From Cryptomeria japonica (taxonomy: Eukaryota; Streptophyta; Pinopsida; Cupressales; Cupressaceae), in assembly GCF_030272615.1 (NCBI RefSeq), contig NC_081405.1:156250454-156314453 (forward strand): 64,000 nt of DNA, read 5' to 3'. A program made the position numbers and the translations under genes. Under the pieces are notes generated by a model, which was given only the letters and a program-made list of their open reading frames with translations, was not told the origin of the DNA and did no database searches. This document shows, piece by piece, positions 37,602 to 49,260 of this stretch (its first letter is position 1; each line of letters begins with the position of its first letter).

Positions 37602-39044
37602 CATAGGTAGTAGTAATATAATATGTTGTTGGTGCATGAATAATTATTTTTGTGCATGTTTTTGTTATGTATTATGCAAGTAATTACTGTGCATGTCTAT
37701 TGTGATTCATAAACCCTTATTATTATGCAAGTGCTTATGAAGGAAGGCAGTATAGCTATGCAAATAATTGTTGTAGTTAATTTGACATTGGTGTGAAAGT
37801 TGTTTCATGGTCATTATATTTTGGTTGTTGTACATGGTGTATTTAATATATTTTATATTTATGCATAACTAAATTTATGTGTTAACACTACTTCCTCTAC
37901 AATACAAAGTGTTTTGCATGTCAAATTAATGTGTGAGTTGAGGAAATATGCATACTCATGTCCTTTTCTTTTATGTTTAAGAATTATTTTTATTAGGGCG
38001 TTTTAAATGTCATAATTATCTTATATGCTATATATATTCTTGTGTAGATTTAGATCATGATATCACACATCCCAATACCCTTTACCATTGATCACTATAA
38101 TTGTATTCCTAACCCATAGAAAATAAAATTAGTGCGTGCAGACATGGACCAAGCCACTTTTATAGTCATTACTCTAAATCTTGATTTCTTAAAATTTAAA
38201 ATTCAAATTATTTCCTTTCTTGTCACTTCATTTAGTTTTTGTGAGCCAACCTAGTGCATATTTGATTGATTTGCGGTCTAGGATGTCATTTATTCACTCT
38301 TTTGAAGTTAACTTCACTATAAGAATAATATCTAGATCTAAGAGATTAAAGCATAATATATTCTACTTTTGTTTAATTGTTTCATCATCCTAGGCCTATT
38401 TCATGCTTACTATCTTTAATCCTTCATTCACAACTTCAAACCTAGTTTTCAAGGGGTCTAATTTAGGAGGAAAAGACCCACACAGTTGAGATGATTCTCT
38501 AATTATATTTGTAAACATCACTAACTCTTTCTCATATTTATAGAAAATATTTCTAAGATAAGAGAAATCTAAAAGAGCATATTTTTGCTAGATCAAATTA
38601 GTTTTTTTATATTAGTAGGGATGCAGAGCTCAAGTTTGCACTCACTTAAGTGACCCAGAGTAATAGATGATCATTTTTTTATAATTTGAGATCATTTTAA
38701 AATTCTAAAACACTAATAAATCGATTTCTTACAACTATTTAAAAAATAATCATAAAATTTCAAATCAAATATTACAATTAATTTAAATATTTGAATAATC
38801 TATTCAAACTTATTTAATCAAAATCAATTATCGCTTGCTTACCTTATATCTTTAATCAAAATAAATTATTTTACATAAAAATAGTTTTCTTTTTTTTCCC
38901 AAAGTTATAAAAGTTGAATCACACCTAAAGTTAGTACCCTTGATGTGTTGTTTTCCTTTCATATTGTTTCTCTATTTGTATGATTGTGAATATATAAAAT
39001 CTCAATGATTTTGTTTGCGCTAACAAAACTTTAACTTATAAATT

Positions 39045-39680
39045 ATTTTACCATAATCATAATCCATCTAATAGACCTAATCCTTTTAGACATAGTGAAT
39101 ATTATTTTTAGTATTTGTTACATAGGATTAGGGTTAGAAATAAAATGAGAGACAATCTTTTGCCATATCTCTAACCCTAACCCTAATTCTAACTCGAATC
39201 CTAATCCTAACACAAACCCTAATCATAATTCTATCTTTAACCTTGGTCCCTAACCCTTAACCAAATATCCCTAATCTTAACCATAACCCTATCATTTATC
39301 CTGCCTCTAACCGTAACCCTTCCACTAATCGAATAATTTGATAATATAATACTATTAATAATATAACAGTTATACTATTAGAATTGTGATATATTAATAA
39401 TATTTTAATATTAAATATATTAATATAATATTATTATATTTAATAATATAATAATATAATACTATATAATTATAGTTTAATTGGTGCATCATGATTGCTA
39501 CTAACTTATATATAGAGATGTCTTTCTTGAAGCATCTATTTTTAATCAGCTTTTCACATAAAAATACAATAGAATTTTATGTATATTATTAAATATATAC
39601 CCTAGTCATAATCAATCTGATAGGTCTAATCCTTTTAGGCACAGTGAATATTATATTTAGTATTTATTACATAAGATAGC
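39045..39680. repeat. Direct repeats, AT-rich and telomere-like block (right)
   Basis: Mirror of 20,801-21,435. The two related ~85-base segments are near 39,050-39,130 and 39,590-39,680, with the AT-only palindromic tract between about 39,345 and 39,475. Confidence 0.75.
39170..39322 (-). repeat. Degenerate telomere-like repeat (right)
   Basis: Mirror of the left tract. On the plus strand it reads as CTAACCCTAACCCTAATTC and variants such as CTTAACCATAACCCTATC. The same imperfections occur in both arms, so the tract had already decayed when the arms last shared sequence. Confidence 0.7.
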
Positions 39681-39774
39681 CATAAGCCATAAAACTTCAG
39701 TGACTATCAGGTGGGGACTAAGGGTAATACGGAGAAACAAAAGGGAAGGAAAGCTGCACCTCTTTAGGCAATTC

Positions 39775-39780
39775 TTTATT
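39775..39780 (-). terminator. Poly(A) signal of right LOX
   Basis: TTTATT on the plus strand is AATAAA on the gene strand, 167 bases after the stop codon, mirroring the left copy. Confidence 0.65.
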
Positions 39781-39946
39781 AAACTATGATGAATTGGGCG
39801 GGTGCCAACTACACCCAGTTCTACATAAGTGCACACGTTACTGAATTACATTTAGTGAGTGAGCCCGACAGTGATGCATAATCGTGGCAGCTGCTGTTTT
39901 AAACAAAAACTTGTAAATCAAACGCTGGAATAAAAGGAGACAAAGA

Positions 39947-42900
39947 TTAAATAGAAACGCTGTTTGGAATTCCCCTGCCGGTCAATCCGCCCTGCTTGGA
40001 GAGATCAGTAGTGCCCGGATAGAGCAGCGTGTACGGAACCTGGGAGGGCCCATACCTGTTCTTCAGGTTGGAATTTTTGTTCCTCTCTGACACATTTTTC
40101 TCCACGCCCGCCAGAGTTGCAGAGAATTTTCCAAACGCTTGTTCGATGCCCTCATCGTCAGTCAATTCATGAGTGGATCCCTTCACCTGCCCTAAGTAGG
40201 CTTCATCCGTTGAATGCTTCGACAGAAGCTCCAACACCGCCATCACCGTGGTGGCCTGGTTGGGGGTGGAGACAGATGAGAGCATAAACCCCTCTGGGTC
40301 ATTCATCATTTCGGCGTAGTCAAGGGAATGTTGCTCAGGAATGAGGCGTCTGCTGAGGGTGGGGAGATTGGGCATGTATCCTCCGTACGCATATTGCCCA
40401 AAGTTGACGGCTGCATGGTGAGCAGATGCAATCCAAATGATGGTTGTAATCGCTTCCACCGCTTCCTCCACTGACTCCATCTGATACCATCCACTTTCAT
40501 TCTTCAGGTCTCCATGCCCCACATTCACCGCCTCCTTCCACCATGCTTGCACTTCTGCGTCTTCCTTGATTGCATCGTCGCTCTTGTAGTAGAGAGACAC
40601 ATAATCACTCACCCATTGCTTTAAAGCACCCCAGATCTCCAGACCGTCAACTGCATATGGGTAGTCTTCTATCACAAGCCTCAGTCCGTGAGGTGCCGTT
40701 GAGTCTTCAACTGCCATCCCTCTGCAATTGCATAGGTACGTCTCCTAGCTTAGAATTATTTATATGACAGGACAGAGCAGAGAGTATTATACATTTTAAT
40801 GAGATGGGCGTGCAAGCCTTAGAATGATCTATATGATACAATGGCAGTAGAGAGTAAGAGAGCAAACAAAAACACATTACCTTTTGATTAGATCGGCGGG
40901 CAAGCCTTGTTCATTGAGTTTCCAGTGTTTATATGCTTTAGAGGACAACTCTATGGCGTATCTGTAGGGTGTGAATCCTTCTTCAATAACACCATTTGCA
41001 TTAATCAGAATCTGCCGGGCAGATTGATTAATGTCCATGGTGTCAAAATAATGAGGGAGTAATAGTTTGTGAAGGGGATGCATTTTGCTTAGCTGCCTGT
41101 GAGTAGCAATGATGAAAGGCTCGATGACAGCATGAGTTCTTAGCCTGCATGAAGAAGGGAAAAATTAATCATCATGACATTAATTTTTCTACTTGATGTA
41201 AATAGAATTACTGTTTCTTGGGTCGATGTGACCTTACCAATGACTGATTAACTGGTGATAACCGGCATCATTAACTCTTGAATGTGCTTTGGCGAGCAGC
41301 CACAGAGCGCCTTCTTCTCCCTCTTGGCCAGGGGTATAAACATTACTTTCACATTGGGTGAGACTGGTGTGAGGCAAGCACAACTCGATCGCAACAACCC
41401 TCAGAATTCCTTGGTCTGTGAGGAAGAAGAGAGTGCGGGAAGCGTACATTTTACGATGATCTGATTCTTTGTTAATGCGTTCGATGTAGGGCATGTACGC
41501 GTCGTAGTAGTCCAAAATAAACAGTCTTTTTGCTTCCAAAGCCTGATCAAGTCATTCGCATTTAATAAAAGTATCAGAATTCTCTGTCCCTTTTGTTTTC
41601 GATATCATGTGGAACTAGATAAATCTCTAAATGGATATAACGTACCTGCTGCACGGTAAGCCCATCAAGGTTTCTCTCGATATGCTCTGCCGTTATACAA
41701 CTCTCTTGAGGGCCATATAACTGGGCGTCCAAGCTGCTTGATGGAGGAAAGCTCTGTTCCAAGTTCAAGAGAAGAACACTAGCATTGTAGTCAATATTCA
41801 ACTACAACATCAACATTAGCATTCTACTAAAAATGGAGGAGATTTTAAATTGGCTTGCCTGCAGACATTGAATGGCCATGGGATTGAGACCGGAAAGAAC
41901 TTGGCGTGCAAACTCTTCGTCAGTCTTCCACGCATGTTCGTCAGCTGCAAGTCAGAAATGAAAAATTGAAATTTTAATATCATCAGTTACATGTAATCTA
42001 CTAGAAGGAATCGCATAAACTTAAGTTGATAAATAGTTTTGATCTCGCACCCTTAATGACTTGGGGAACTGTGAAGTGTATGAGAGCTTGGTCCTGTGTG
42101 CTGAGCAATCCTTTCACCATTTGAAGAGGAATTAGGTCTCGACTAAGATCCATGACGTTGTTGATAGACTTGGGGATTCCTTTGCTGTAAATATCTCTCA
42201 CGTCTTGCAGCGAGTGGAACTCATCGCCAAATATGGATTTGATGGTGGGTACCACCTTTTTGGCCAAGGCTCGCACCAAATTAGACCTGTAGTCGGACAG
42301 ATTGATATGAGGGAACTTCTCGTCTGGCGGAATGAAGTATTGGGTGGTGGACAACAGAGGCAAGCTCTCGAACTTCCGATCTGTCATATTTATTATAAAT
42401 ATTATCAATGATTGAATCTCCCAAGCAGTTTAAACTAAAATCAATAAACATTACACAAAGGCTAGAAGCTTTATAATATTTAGAGGACCTGTTTTACACC
42501 GGGCACGTCCAGTTCTACATCTTCTGGGATAAGGAAGGTCCTGCGATCCACCGAGCACCTCCCTGCGGAGATCAGGATTGCTGTCTGGGTTACCGAGATC
42601 ATTGTAAAGATCGTAGTCATACACACGATCGTAAAACTTTCTCTCTCCGGTCCCATTTCCTCGCAGAGAAGCCAGCTCTCTCTTTCTCAACGTTAACAAC
42701 CCCGCCGGCGTTTCATTGGGAAGATGGCTCTGAAATCATTAATATTCACGATATAACATACGTTAATAATACGCCGTTACGTGATTACTTGCAAGTTATC
42801 AAATTATCTGTTTCAAATTATACCTGAGTAGAAAAGAAGACCCGGTCGGTTTTGCTGAATAAATAGTAAGGGTAGATCCAGGAGTTACACACAAAACGTA

Positions 42901-43435
42901 GCGCTGGAAGTTTGCCGGGTACAGCAGAAAGAGTGAGCGATCTCAAGAAGAACTCCCTCGGGTGCGAGTTCCTCACCATCAATGCACCGGGCACTCCCAG
43001 ATCAGCGTTCCATGTGAAGCTGACGGAGAATTTCGAGTCACCAGCGATGGGACCATCCAGTGGGTTCCAGCTTATTGATTCCTCCTCTCCTTTCTTCCCC
43101 AATCCCGAATCTACACAGGTAGGTCGGACAATGGTATAAGTTAATTATTACCAAGGTGAAGAAGAGAAAATATTAATGTGGCAAGTGCTAATAACTATAT
43201 TACCTTGATCAATCTTGTCGCTACTAACGAGCTGAAGAAAGACTTTCCGCCCGAGCAATTCAGAGACCGTGTCCGCTATCGTGGCAGAGTAGTCGGTAAC
43301 ATCCGCAAGATATGCTTTCATTAACACCACTTCTCCTTTGATTTCAAACTTCTCCGCATTCCCATTTTGAGAGGTCAATGGAATTGTTGGAATTTTTGGA
43401 GCAGAGATGTTATTCAATAAACTTTTGACATTCAT
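39947..43435 (-). CDS. LOX: Lipoxygenase (plant LOX, predicted 13-LOX), right copy
   Basis: Same gene as at 17,043-20,531, on the opposite strand and complete. Exons in gene order: 43,435-43,204, 43,110-42,824, 42,729-42,489, 42,380-42,051, 41,944-41,859, 41,753-41,646, 41,542-41,238, 41,144-40,881 and 40,721-39,947. All translated segments match the left copy residue for residue. Intron 8 compared base by base is also identical, and intron 5 again has a GC donor. The protein has 875 residues, with ligands His529, His534, His720, Asn724 and Ile875, Gly586-Phe587 at the specificity site and Leu737 in place of the pocket arginine. Both promoters and poly(A) signals are kept, so both copies look expressible. 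The genes converge, with stop codons 19.4 kb apart. Confidence 0.96.
40752..40908 (-). repeat. Tandem duplication of the exon 8 / intron 8 boundary (right LOX)
   Basis: Mirror of 19,570-19,726, with the same decay of the second copy. The duplication therefore arose before the gene itself was duplicated, or has been spread by conversion. Confidence 0.85.
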
Positions 43436-43589
43436 CTTGCAGGCTATACCTAAAATACTATATCCTGCTCCAAAGTGATCTCCCTCGCCAAGGCTTAACG
43501 TGTAACTTGGGCGATCAAACCAACTCTTAAAACACTCACACCGGTTGAGATTGAGATTGAGATACCTTTGCTGCTCCACTCCACATCTC

Positions 43590-43597
43590 TATTTATA
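43590..43597 (-). promoter_or_regulatory. TATA box of right LOX
   Basis: TATTTATA on the plus strand is TATAAATA on the gene strand, 155 bases before the ATG, as in the left copy. Confidence 0.75.
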
Positions 43598-44179
43598 CAC
43601 AGACGGGCGAGCTTCGACGGCAATGGCTTCAGTTCGTTTTAAAAAAACGTGTTTAATGCTTCATCGCAGCGGAAAGGTCATGCAAAATTGCCGGCACTTC
43701 TGCTCGAATCAAATTTCAAAACTGATACGGATGGGCGAAACGAAACGCCTTGTTTAACGGATTACGGAAAACATTTTGGAGCGTAAAGACTGTGTTTAGT
43801 TTTTCCCATGTGCGCACTGGATCCGAGTTGAAAACGTCTTCGGGCGACAATATGTCATTGTCCTATGCCCGCCTATCCAAAGATTCGACATGTAGGCATT
43901 TCTGTTTTTCTTCCCAAATGCATGTTGAAGGTGTCATAAGATCCAGGGCTAGATAAGATCTTTCATTTAAAACTTGCACCGACCTAGTCTTACGGAGATG
44001 AAAACTATGGGTCGACAGCAACTTTTATTTAAATAAGAGAGTTGGAAACGCACGTTGTGCAACTTGCACAGATGACTCTGATCTAAATATTAAAAATCAT
44101 GCCCGTTTAAAATGAGCTTTTCCTCCTTATCTATAATGTTTTCACAACAGATGTTTTGCAAACGACCCATTGATTAATG

Positions 44180-45175
44180 TTATGAGATTTCCACAATCTA
44201 TAATTTTATATTTCTGGATTTAATTGTGTATGCAATTTTTTTATCATCAACATTTCAAATCATACTCCGTGATTCAGCATAAGATGAAAAATTACATACA
44301 CAATCGAATCCAGAAAAAATAAAAGAAATATCACATTGGCTAAATTTTTATGATTCTAAGTTACAATTTTCAATAAACATTAAAAAAAGAGTGTCAATTA
44401 ATTACAAATTTCTTCAAATTTACTTATTGATCAATTCTGTACACAATTTTAGTAGTGAAATTTGCATATATTAATGATAGATTTAGTTAGTCTTCATATG
44501 GCCAACAAAGGATGTGGAGATTCCCTCTATAAGGATTGTGAAACTAGCCAATACCTCCACACAAGCAAATAATGAGCACCTTGTTAATTTCTAGATAACA
44601 TCACATGACTCGGTGATGGCCTAGGATCATGAAAGGTTAAGGACCCATTCAACAAAGGTGTAATGTAATAGACAATTGAAATTTGACCTAAGATTAAACT
44701 AGTCAAATAAGAGTCTAGGTTTGATGAATCCAAATGTTAAGCATCTTAAGATGAAGTAGAAGCTCTCCAAGCTAGTGATTTCTTCTAAATGTTAGGAAGT
44801 GAATAGTATGTTGATCCTTCTAGAATACTATAGATAGCGGGACTAATGATCAAATATATTATATATCATAGTATATTCTATGGGATAATTTTATATTATT
44901 CTAAGTTATATTTTACCAAATTTTTGAAAATAAAATATTTTTGTTAATCATAAATTTTTTTAAATAGTATTGATCAATTTTCTTGAACAATTTTAATGGT
45001 GAAATTTACTATAATGGTATATTTAGTTAATTTTTATGATTTCTATAAAAAAAAGAAAAAGAAATTTTGGTCAACAAAATATATTTTTAGGATGTGGAGA
45101 TTGCCTCTAGAAGGATTATGAAAGTAGTCAATACCTAAAGAAAAGAATGAGAACCTTATTAACCTCTATAGAAAA
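44180..45175. repeat. Tandemly duplicated LOX upstream module (right arm)
   Basis: Mirror of 15,305-16,300. GGATGTGGAGATT followed by GCCTCTAGAAGG or CCCTCTATAAGG marks the start of each unit on this strand (about 45,091 and 44,511). Confidence 0.7.
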
Positions 45176-45790
45176 TCATATGAGAGATAATATTTTTTTG
45201 TTATTGCCTCCTGCTCCCCATTTGCAAATTCTTGTCTCCCTCCCAAGACCATAGGGGTTAACTACTCCTCAACTTGCGACCTGGTATTAGACATCTCCAA
45301 TACAGTTTTGTTTCCCCCTGCCAAAACTCTACTTGTCACCATTGGTGATTTTTTCTTTCCTAAGGCTTTGTTAAACACTTCGATAAATAAGTTATTCGCC
45401 AATTTACTGTAAAACCCCTCAAAGGGTTCTTCAAGTATGGCTAAGAACTGTCCCCCACGTGTCTCCTTTGTTCAAGAGTTGGTTCTAGTTCAAAGGTGTT
45501 GGACCACATCTCCTACCTCTAAAGGAAGGGTTTAATTTATAGGTTTGATCGTTTGTGGCCCTCACTTACTTAGTTGAACTCCTAGATTTTTTAGCATTGG
45601 AAATTGATGGTCACAGGGTAGGTCAAGATTTGCCCCTATACCCATGTTTTTTTTGTCATATGTTTTGATTTTATAGAGGACCTTGGTGTTGTCTTGGCTA
45701 TGGGTGATTGAAAATATGGTCTCATGCTTTTTTCATTTTCCCTTAGTTGCCCTCTTTGAAACTCCCTAATTGAATCTACAATTGTTTCTC

Positions 45791-45884
45791 CTAATACCAT
45801 GTGCAATTTAAGATTGAGCTCTAATACCATGTTGAAATTTCAAATCTCTAATACCATGTTGGTTTTTCAAATCTCTGATACCAT
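45791..45884 (-). repeat. Four-copy tandem array of a tRNA-Met primer-site motif
   Basis: CTRATACCAT occurs at 45,791, 45,821, 45,848 and 45,875 (steps 30, 27, 27). On the minus strand this is ATGGTATYAG, the core of the TGGTATCAGAGC sequence complementary to initiator tRNA-Met that Copia elements use as primer site. The copy next to the LTR end (45,884) has the canonical TGGTATCAGAG; the others carry a T for C change. The left arm has lost this array. Confidence 0.8.
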
Positions 45885-46226
45885 GTTGACTTTTGCAACA
45901 CAAGCCTACAAGATCAAACGACAAACAAAACACCTTCCATAAATGATAGTTGCACAAATGAATGCAATCATACTCAAAAGAAAAGAATAGAGAATTACAA
46001 GATGAATTACAATTGTACAATGAGGTTCTTATAAAGAAAGCACATAGCTAAATTTAGAAGAGCTAAAGTGCAAGCACGGGGAGCTAAATAAATCTTAACT
46101 CTAGCTAAACTAGATGCGTAAAAGCTAAACTAGGTGCACAACTACAATAAAAACTCCTAAGTGAACCTAAGAGAAAAAACATAACTAGTTGTGAAAAAGA
46201 AATGAATAGATAAATATACTCTAATA
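45884..46226 (-). repeat. Complete Copia LTR (LTR2, right)
   Basis: On the minus strand it starts TATTAGAGTATATTTATC after the purine tract CTTAAGGGGGAG and ends AAAAGTCAACA directly before a primer site, giving 343 bp. RNase H lies on one side and a primer site on the other, so this LTR joined two tandem elements. Confidence 0.75.
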
Positions 46227-46784
46227 CTCCCCCTTAAGTGAAACTTAGGGTGAGTATAAAAACTCTAAATGCATGAATGCAAAAATGGATCTCGACAATA
46301 AAAGGCATGATTAGGTACCTATGTACAAACCAATGAAGTCTAGACTAAGAAGAGAAAAGGAAAAAAACCACATGGAAAAAAAACCCTCTTCAAAAGTGAG
46401 AGATGCAATGCATGAAAACAAACGTGAACTACAAGGACAACTTCATTCACATCGAGCATTGATCGCAACTAAAGATAAAGTGGGGACACCAAGGGTTTAG
46501 TGAAGATGTCTGCAACTTGCTCCTCTGCAAGTATGTAATCCAAGCTGGGAAGACCATCTTGAATCAACTACTAAATGAAGTGCATGTGGATCTCTATGTG
46601 CTTAGCTCAACAATGCTCCATTGGGTTGTGAGAAATATGAATGACACTCTAATTGTCACACCAAAGAATAGTGGGACCATCAGGAGGAAAACCAAACTCT
46701 ATCAACAACTAATGAAGCCATAAAACCTCATGGCTAGCAAGAACTGTTGCTTGATACTCAGCTTATGTTTCACTTAAGGGAGGG
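46227..46784 (-). mobile_element. Copia 3' end: degraded RNase H and polypurine tract (right arm)
   Basis: Mirror of 14,036-14,580. On the minus strand, a degraded RNase H end leads into the purine tract before LTR2. It is heavily decayed and is joined head to head to LTR1 at about 46,745-46,784. Confidence 0.7.
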
Positions 46785-47295
46785 TGTCAGAGAATTTTTA
46801 GTAATTAGTTACTTTTTTACAACTACAAGCTATTTCAAAAAAAATTCTAAAGCTTGGATTTTAGAGGATATAGAACTTTTGAAGCTATTACCTACTAAGA
46901 TCTCTCTATCAATACATGACCAATCATGGCACCAAATTTTGGAGTATAAAGGGATCCCCTTTTAGTACAGATGTTGTTTTCCTATAGGTCATTTGTCTTC
47001 TTCTTATCTGCATGGCTCTCATCTACATTCCTCCCCCACCTAGTGGAAGGATGCTGACTGTTGTCATCTCACTTTCTTTTAGCTTCTTCAGATGTTGAGT
47101 TAGAGTCTTCTACAAATTTGGCACCTCCTTCTCTAGCTAGGTTATCTAGTTCGATGGCATGGACCCCACTCCTTCTCATGTAGTTCCTCTTACAGCTCTC
47201 TCAGTGGGCCTCTCAATTTCTAGACTTATGCCCTCTATGGTTTCTGAGTCTTTGTCTCATACAAAAGGTTTCCCTCTACAAGTTTGGTGACCCAT
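46785..47295 (+). repeat. Copia-type LTR head, truncated (LTR1, right)
   Basis: It starts TGTCAGAGAATTTTTAG after CACTTAAGGGAGGG. In the first 175 bases it differs from the left-arm copy at about 11 positions, far more than the identical LOX gene does. Confidence 0.5.
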
Positions 47296-47665
47296 ATAAG
47301 TGATTCTGCTACATTTGATGGGTCTTTCACCCCTACTCCATTGAGTTCTCCTTGAAAAGGTTATTTTTCTTGGACTATTGCTTAGTGGAAGAAAAAGAGC
47401 CAGTGGCTTATTGTCCCAAATACAAAGATTGTTTGGTTGGGACCACTAATGGGTCCCAACTCTAATTTTTAGTAAAGGTTTGTTTTGCTGTTTTGTCTTT
47501 CTCTATGGCGTATTTCATTTAGTTTCAACTCCATTGTATGCTAGTTTTGTTTTTTTGGGTATTCCTCCTCTATTTCTTTTTTGTTACCCCTTTGGTAAGT
47601 TACTAATTATTTGTACCAAAGATAGGGCCCTATCAAAAACCAACTTATTTTAATAAAAGGTAAAT
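47296..47665 (+). mobile_element. Possible LINE 3' end
   Basis: T-rich sequence ends in GATAGGGCCCTATC followed by an A-rich AATAAAA tail (about 47,625-47,662), which resembles the 3' UTR and tail of plant L1 LINEs. No coding sequence supports it. It begins exactly where the inverted repeat stops. Confidence 0.3.
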
Positions 47666-47689
47666 CATAAGAATCAATCATGGACTAGA

Positions 47690-49260
47690 GTTATAAAAAA
47701 TTAAAAAGCCATTCAACAAAGATGTAATCTAATAGACAATTAAAACCCAAATTATGATAAGCCTATCCGATAAGAGTATAAGAATATACGTTTGTTGAAT
47801 CCAAATATTAAGCATCTTATGAAACTCTCCAACCTAGTGAGATGTTCTACAAACTCAGTAGCATTTAGATAAAGTGAATACTATTTTGATACTTCTAGAA
47901 TACTATACATAGTGGGAGTAATTATCGACTTAAACGGTGAAATTTTACTGCTCTAATGATATATTTAGTTAGTCTTGACGACTTCCATTGAGAAAAAAAG
48001 GAAAATATTGGCAATGGCTTCTCTTCGTTTAAAGAAAACGTGTTTAAAGCCTCACCACACTGGAGAGATAACGCAAAATGGACGGTATTCTCCTCGGATT
48101 AACATTGGAAACTGATAGGATGGGCGAAACGAAAAGCCTTTTTAAACTGATCACGGATAAAGACTCAAAAGTCACCTGGGAGTTTAGGGTTTTTCCATGT
48201 GCACGCTGGATCTCTGGGATTTGAGCAGTGAGTGGGAAAACTTGGGAAAACTTGGAAGGAAACGTCTTCGAGCGACAATATGTCATTTTCCTATGCCTGC
48301 CTAGCCAAATATTTGACATTTCTGTTTTTGTTCAGGAATAGATAAGATATTTCATTTAAAAATTGCATCAAAACTACGGGTAGACATCAACTTGAATTTA
48401 AATAGAAGGGTTACAACGCACGTTGTGCAACTTGTACAGTTGACTGTGATCTCAATACTAAAAATCATGCTCATTTAAAATGAGCCTTTCTTCCTTACCT
48501 ACAATTTTTTCACAACAGATATTTTGCAAACGACCCGGTACCTGGGTAATATCACATTGGCTATTTTTTTATGATTCTAAGTTACATTTTTTAAACAGAG
48601 TTTTGGTTAATTATAAATTTATTTAGATTTATTTAGTGACCAATTTTACCATACAATTCTAATGGTGAAATTTGTTAAGGATCTTGAGATTTCCTCTTGA
48701 AGGATTGTAAAAGTAGCCAATGCCTAGACACAAACAAATAATCAATACTTTATTAACATCTATAACAAATCATATGACTTCATGATGGCCTAGGATTATG
48801 AAAGGTTAAGGACCCATTTAGCAAAGGTGTAATGTAATAGACAATTGAAACCTGATATAAGACCAACCAATCAAATAAGAGTATAGGTTTAATGAATCCA
48901 AAGATTAAACATTCTTAAAATGAACTAGAAGCTCTCCAAGCTAGTGAGCTCTCCTCCATATTCATCAACATTTTAGAGGAAATGAATAGTATGTTGATCC
49001 TTCTAAAACACTATAGATAGTGGGAATAATTATCAAATATATTATATATCATAGTATATTCTATGGACTACTTTATTATTATTCTAAGTTATATTTTACT
49101 AAGTTTTAGAAAAAAATTGGCTTATCATAAGTTTCTTAAAATAGTGTTAATCAATTTTCTTGTACAATTATAATGGTGAAATTTATATACTCATTTACAT
49201 ACGATTTTAATGGTGAGATTTACTTACATATTTAGTGGTGAAGTTTTCTTATACAATTCT
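47690..49260 (-). repeat. Diverged extra copies of the LOX upstream region, no LOX body
   Basis: 48,010-49,260 follows the right-arm upstream region (43,619 to about 45,020) in order: GGCAATGGCTTC, AAACGTGTTTAA, GGATGGGCGAAACGAAA, GCGACAATATGTCATT, CGCACGTTGTGCAACTTG and the AAAGGTTAAGGACCCATT block. Divergence is clear, perhaps 15-20%. It stops about 30 bases short of the TATA box. Immediately before it, 47,690-48,000 resembles the distal part of the same module (44,635-45,070). Two modules thus lie head to tail. No exon of LOX is present. Confidence 0.8.

Larger units (their letters stand above)
37602..47295. repeat. Right arm of the large inverted repeat carrying LOX
   Basis: Reverse complement of 13,514-22,863. 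It is about 340 bp longer because it keeps part of LTR2 and a primer-site array (45,727-46,070). The inner edge is CATAGGTAGTAG at 37,602. The outer edge is near CTCTACAAGTTTGGTGACCCAT at 47,295. The spacer between arms is 14,738 bp. Confidence 0.95.

Noticed and set aside
39947-43435. Right LOX as a silenced pseudogene
   Set aside because: All nine exons, splice sites, promoter and poly(A) signal are intact and equal to the left copy.
13514-47295. The whole inverted repeat as one giant foldback transposon
   Set aside because: The ends carry no target duplication, the outer limits fall in the middle of older LTR sequence, and the contents are a host gene plus unrelated fossils.
48044-48319. 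A 91-codon minus-strand frame as a small gene
   Set aside because: It lies in the diverged LOX upstream copy, and the matching positions in both arms are non-coding promoter DNA. The frame is not conserved.
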